Assembly: GCA_030063045.1 (NCBI GenBank)
Contig: JAQSEB010000020.1
Location: 2,356,001-2,420,000 of the forward strand
Source: Pratylenchus scribneri
Taxonomy: Eukaryota; Nematoda; Chromadorea; Rhabditida; Pratylenchidae
Length of the DNA stretch: 64,000 nucleotides
Direction of reading: 5' to 3'
Part shown: in pieces, positions 61,915 to 64,000 of the stretch
Position numbering within the stretch: the first letter of the stretch is position 1
Layout of the letters: every line of letters starts with the position of its first letter
Made by a program: the position numbers and the translations under genes
The notes under the pieces: generated by a model
Told to the model about the DNA's origin: nothing
The model's database searches: none
The model's input: the letters and a program-made list of their open reading frames with translations, nothing else

Positions 61915-63680
61915 ATGAATATAATACGCCGACGCCTTTTTCCAACAAATGCTTCAATTATTCATCAGAGAATAAATTTTCTGCATAATTCAGTATCATG
62001 GAAGAAGTTAGTGCAATTCAATTTATCAGATATTGGAGAAGGAATAGCTGAAGTGCAAGTGAAAGAATGGTTTGATATTTTAAAAGTTAATTTGTCACAA
62101 ATAAAAAAACGGTTTACAGGCATGTCAAAGTGGGAGATGAAGTGAATGAATTTGATGAAATTTGCGCTGTTCAAAGTGACAAAGCCTCGGTAACTATTAC
62201 GAGTCGTTATCATGGAATAATTAAAAAATTGTAAGTCAAACAATATTTGACTAGAAATTATTTATTAAGGTATTTTCAACCCGATGACATTGCAAAAGTT
62301 GGCCAACCATTGGTGGAAATTGAAATACCAGAAGAGGAGAATGAAAAGAATACTCCAGAGACGAAGGCAGATACAGCTAAAGGTTTAAATAATTTGTTAA
62401 ATATTTTTAATTTTCAATAAAAAGATGAACAATCAACAAAAATGGCCCAAATCGAGGGAACGAATCAAAATGAAAAAATTTTGGCATCTCCAGCTGTTCG
62501 TCAATTAATTCGAATGCATGGATTGAATTCATCAACAATTAATGGAAGTGGACCGGATGGGCGAATTTTGAAAGAAGACATTTACAAACTGGTCAAAGGA
62601 GCAGCTCCTTTAAAATCAACAAAATCTGAAAAAGTTCGCAAATTTAAAATTAAATCAATTAATAAAGAATTTTTAAAAAATAGTTAATGATGGATGAAGA
62701 AACTTCTTCCTCCTCTTCTGATGATGAAGATGTCATGGAGAAAAGTTTGGCTGATAAAATTGTGCCCATTCGGGGATATTCTCGTGCGATGATCAAAACA
62801 ATGACCGAGGCATTGGAAATTCCTCATTTTGGCTATGGTATGTTTTTAAATCAATAAAAATTATGTTATACATTTATTTTTCTAATAAATAAAGGAGATG
62901 AAATTGTGGCGAATGAATTGGTCAAAGCCAGAGAACAATTGTCACAAATTGGAAAGAAGAAAGGTGTCAAACTCAGTTATATGCCATTCATAATCAAGGC
63001 AACTTCAATGGCACTTAGCGAATTTCCAATTCTGAATTCTAGTTTGGACCAAAACAAGGAGAATCTAATATATAAGGTTCGCAAAAAAGCATTAATTCTT
63101 TATAAATTATTTGAAATAATTTTAATATCATTTTATGTATTTTAGGGTTCCCATAATATTTCATTTGCAATGGACACTTCGGATGGTTTAGCCGTGCCCA
63201 ACATCAAAAATTGCCAATTAAAAAATATTTGGGAAATAGCAATTGAAATGAACAAATTGATGGAAAGAGGCAAGACAAAAAGATTCACACGAGAAGATTT
63301 AATCGATGGAACATTTACACTTTCCAATATTGGATCGGTCAATAATTTTAAAATAAATTAAAAAAAATTATTTTTAGATTGGCGGAATTTACATGAGCCC
63401 AGTAATTTTGCCCCCTCAAGTTGCCATTGGGGCGATTGGAAAAATTCGAAAAATTCCTAAATTGGAGGATGAAGATGAGGAATATGAGCCATCAATTGAA
63501 AGCCAAAATGTGATGAATATTTTCTGGGCCGCCGATCATCGGGTGAGTCTCTTTTGATTTATTACGGTTATTCCTTCCTATTTTATGTAGGTTATTGACG
63601 GCGCCACAATGGCACGGTTCAGCAATCGATTTAAACAATTTTTGGAAAATCCATGGACAATGTTGGCCCAACTTCGTTAA
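61915..63680 (+). CDS. dbt-1: Branched-chain alpha-keto acid dehydrogenase E2 (DBT)
   Basis: Dihydrolipoamide acyltransferase core of the mitochondrial BCKDH complex. The presequence [20 protein letters not shown] is basic and amphipathic. The lipoyl domain is [20 protein letters not shown], with the lipoyl Lys in [12 protein letters not shown]. The E1/E3-binding domain is [20 protein letters not shown] then [16 protein letters not shown] Ser/acidic linker follows ([15 protein letters not shown]). The catalytic domain runs from [18 protein letters not shown] sequence through [30 protein letters not shown], and the active-site motif [14 protein letters not shown]. It ends [10 protein letters not shown]. 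Eight or so exons. Three more Met codons lie upstream in frame, but MNIIRRR gives the better targeting peptide. Confidence 0.95.
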
Positions 63681-64000
63681 TTCAGCAGATGCCTTTTTAA
63701 TTTTAATGTGATATATTCAATTTGATTTTTATATTTTCCTGTTCAACCATTTCCCCAAAACTCCTCATTGTTTCGCCGGTTACATTTCCATTTTCCTGCC
63801 ATATGCCAATATTTTTTTCGATCCGCTCAATAATAAAATATATTGTAGAAAAGTAAACAAATTTATTCATTTACGTGTGTTTTTAATTCATTTTTTATTT
63901 TAACCGCCTGCTCGATTACATGTGTGGCATGTAAGATAAAATGTGGCGAATCCATTTCCCCATCCAATATTTCCTTTGGATGGCATCATTTGATAATATC
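63681..64000. other. 3' flank of DBT and right edge
   Basis: AT-rich 3' flanking sequence. On the minus strand, a frame running in from the right edge to about 63904 (ending YLTCHTCNRAGG) could be the last exon of a neighbouring gene. It is too short to assign. Confidence 0.3.

Overview
The window is nuclear DNA of a nematode. The evidence is many short GT-AG introns, nematode-type families (C6-domain protein, EGF/CUB astacin, nematode F-box protein, K2P channel, torsin, STC-1) and tight same-strand gene clusters. An unusual set of GC-AG introns and many minisatellites fit a tylenchid (plant-parasitic) nematode such as a cyst nematode, but the genus cannot be fixed from sequence alone. Base composition is patchy. 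About 0-22 kb and 49-56 kb are GC-richer, full of the word GGCCAA, and carry G-runs, long introns and GC-AG introns. About 25-30, 40-49 and 57-63 kb are AT-rich and gene-dense.

Layout. 0-4 kb: 5' part of an SZT2 (KICSTOR) homologue on the minus strand, running off the left edge. 5.1-5.7 kb: a small secreted C6-domain protein. 6.2-16 kb: a ROR/CAM-1 receptor (Ig, Frizzled, kringle, TM, kinase-like domain) on the minus strand, with two introns that hold minisatellite arrays. 16-24 kb: gene-poor, with a third array. 24-30 kb: a MARVEL-like membrane protein (+), then METTL1, mitoferrin, CISD and HUS1 in one minus-strand series. 30.5-37.3 kb: WDR31 (+), astacin protease (-), a fourth array, and STC-1/HSPA13 (-). 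37.5-38.7 kb: a terminal-inverted-repeat element between divergent genes. 38.9-40.2 kb: a NADAR-domain protein (+). 40.5-48.6 kb: torsin, RNASEH2C, RCL1, TFIIA-alpha/beta, an F-box protein and an unknown protein, all minus and closely spaced. 49-57 kb: UDP-glycosyltransferase (+), hyaluronidase (-) and a thioredoxin-fold-like protein (+). 57-63.7 kb: K2P channel (+), RNF113 (+), Ski/Sno-type co-regulator (-) and branched-chain dehydrogenase E2 (+).

Most genes are conserved housekeeping or signalling genes. The points that stand out are seven GC-AG introns supported by protein conservation, three minisatellite arrays whose units share sequence modules, a ROR receptor whose kinase domain has lost DFG and most of the glycine loop, a MITE-like element with TAA target duplications inside a divergent promoter, and two operon-like clusters. 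Exon boundaries were worked out by eye from splice signals, reading phase and remembered family conservation; no alignment or search was run.
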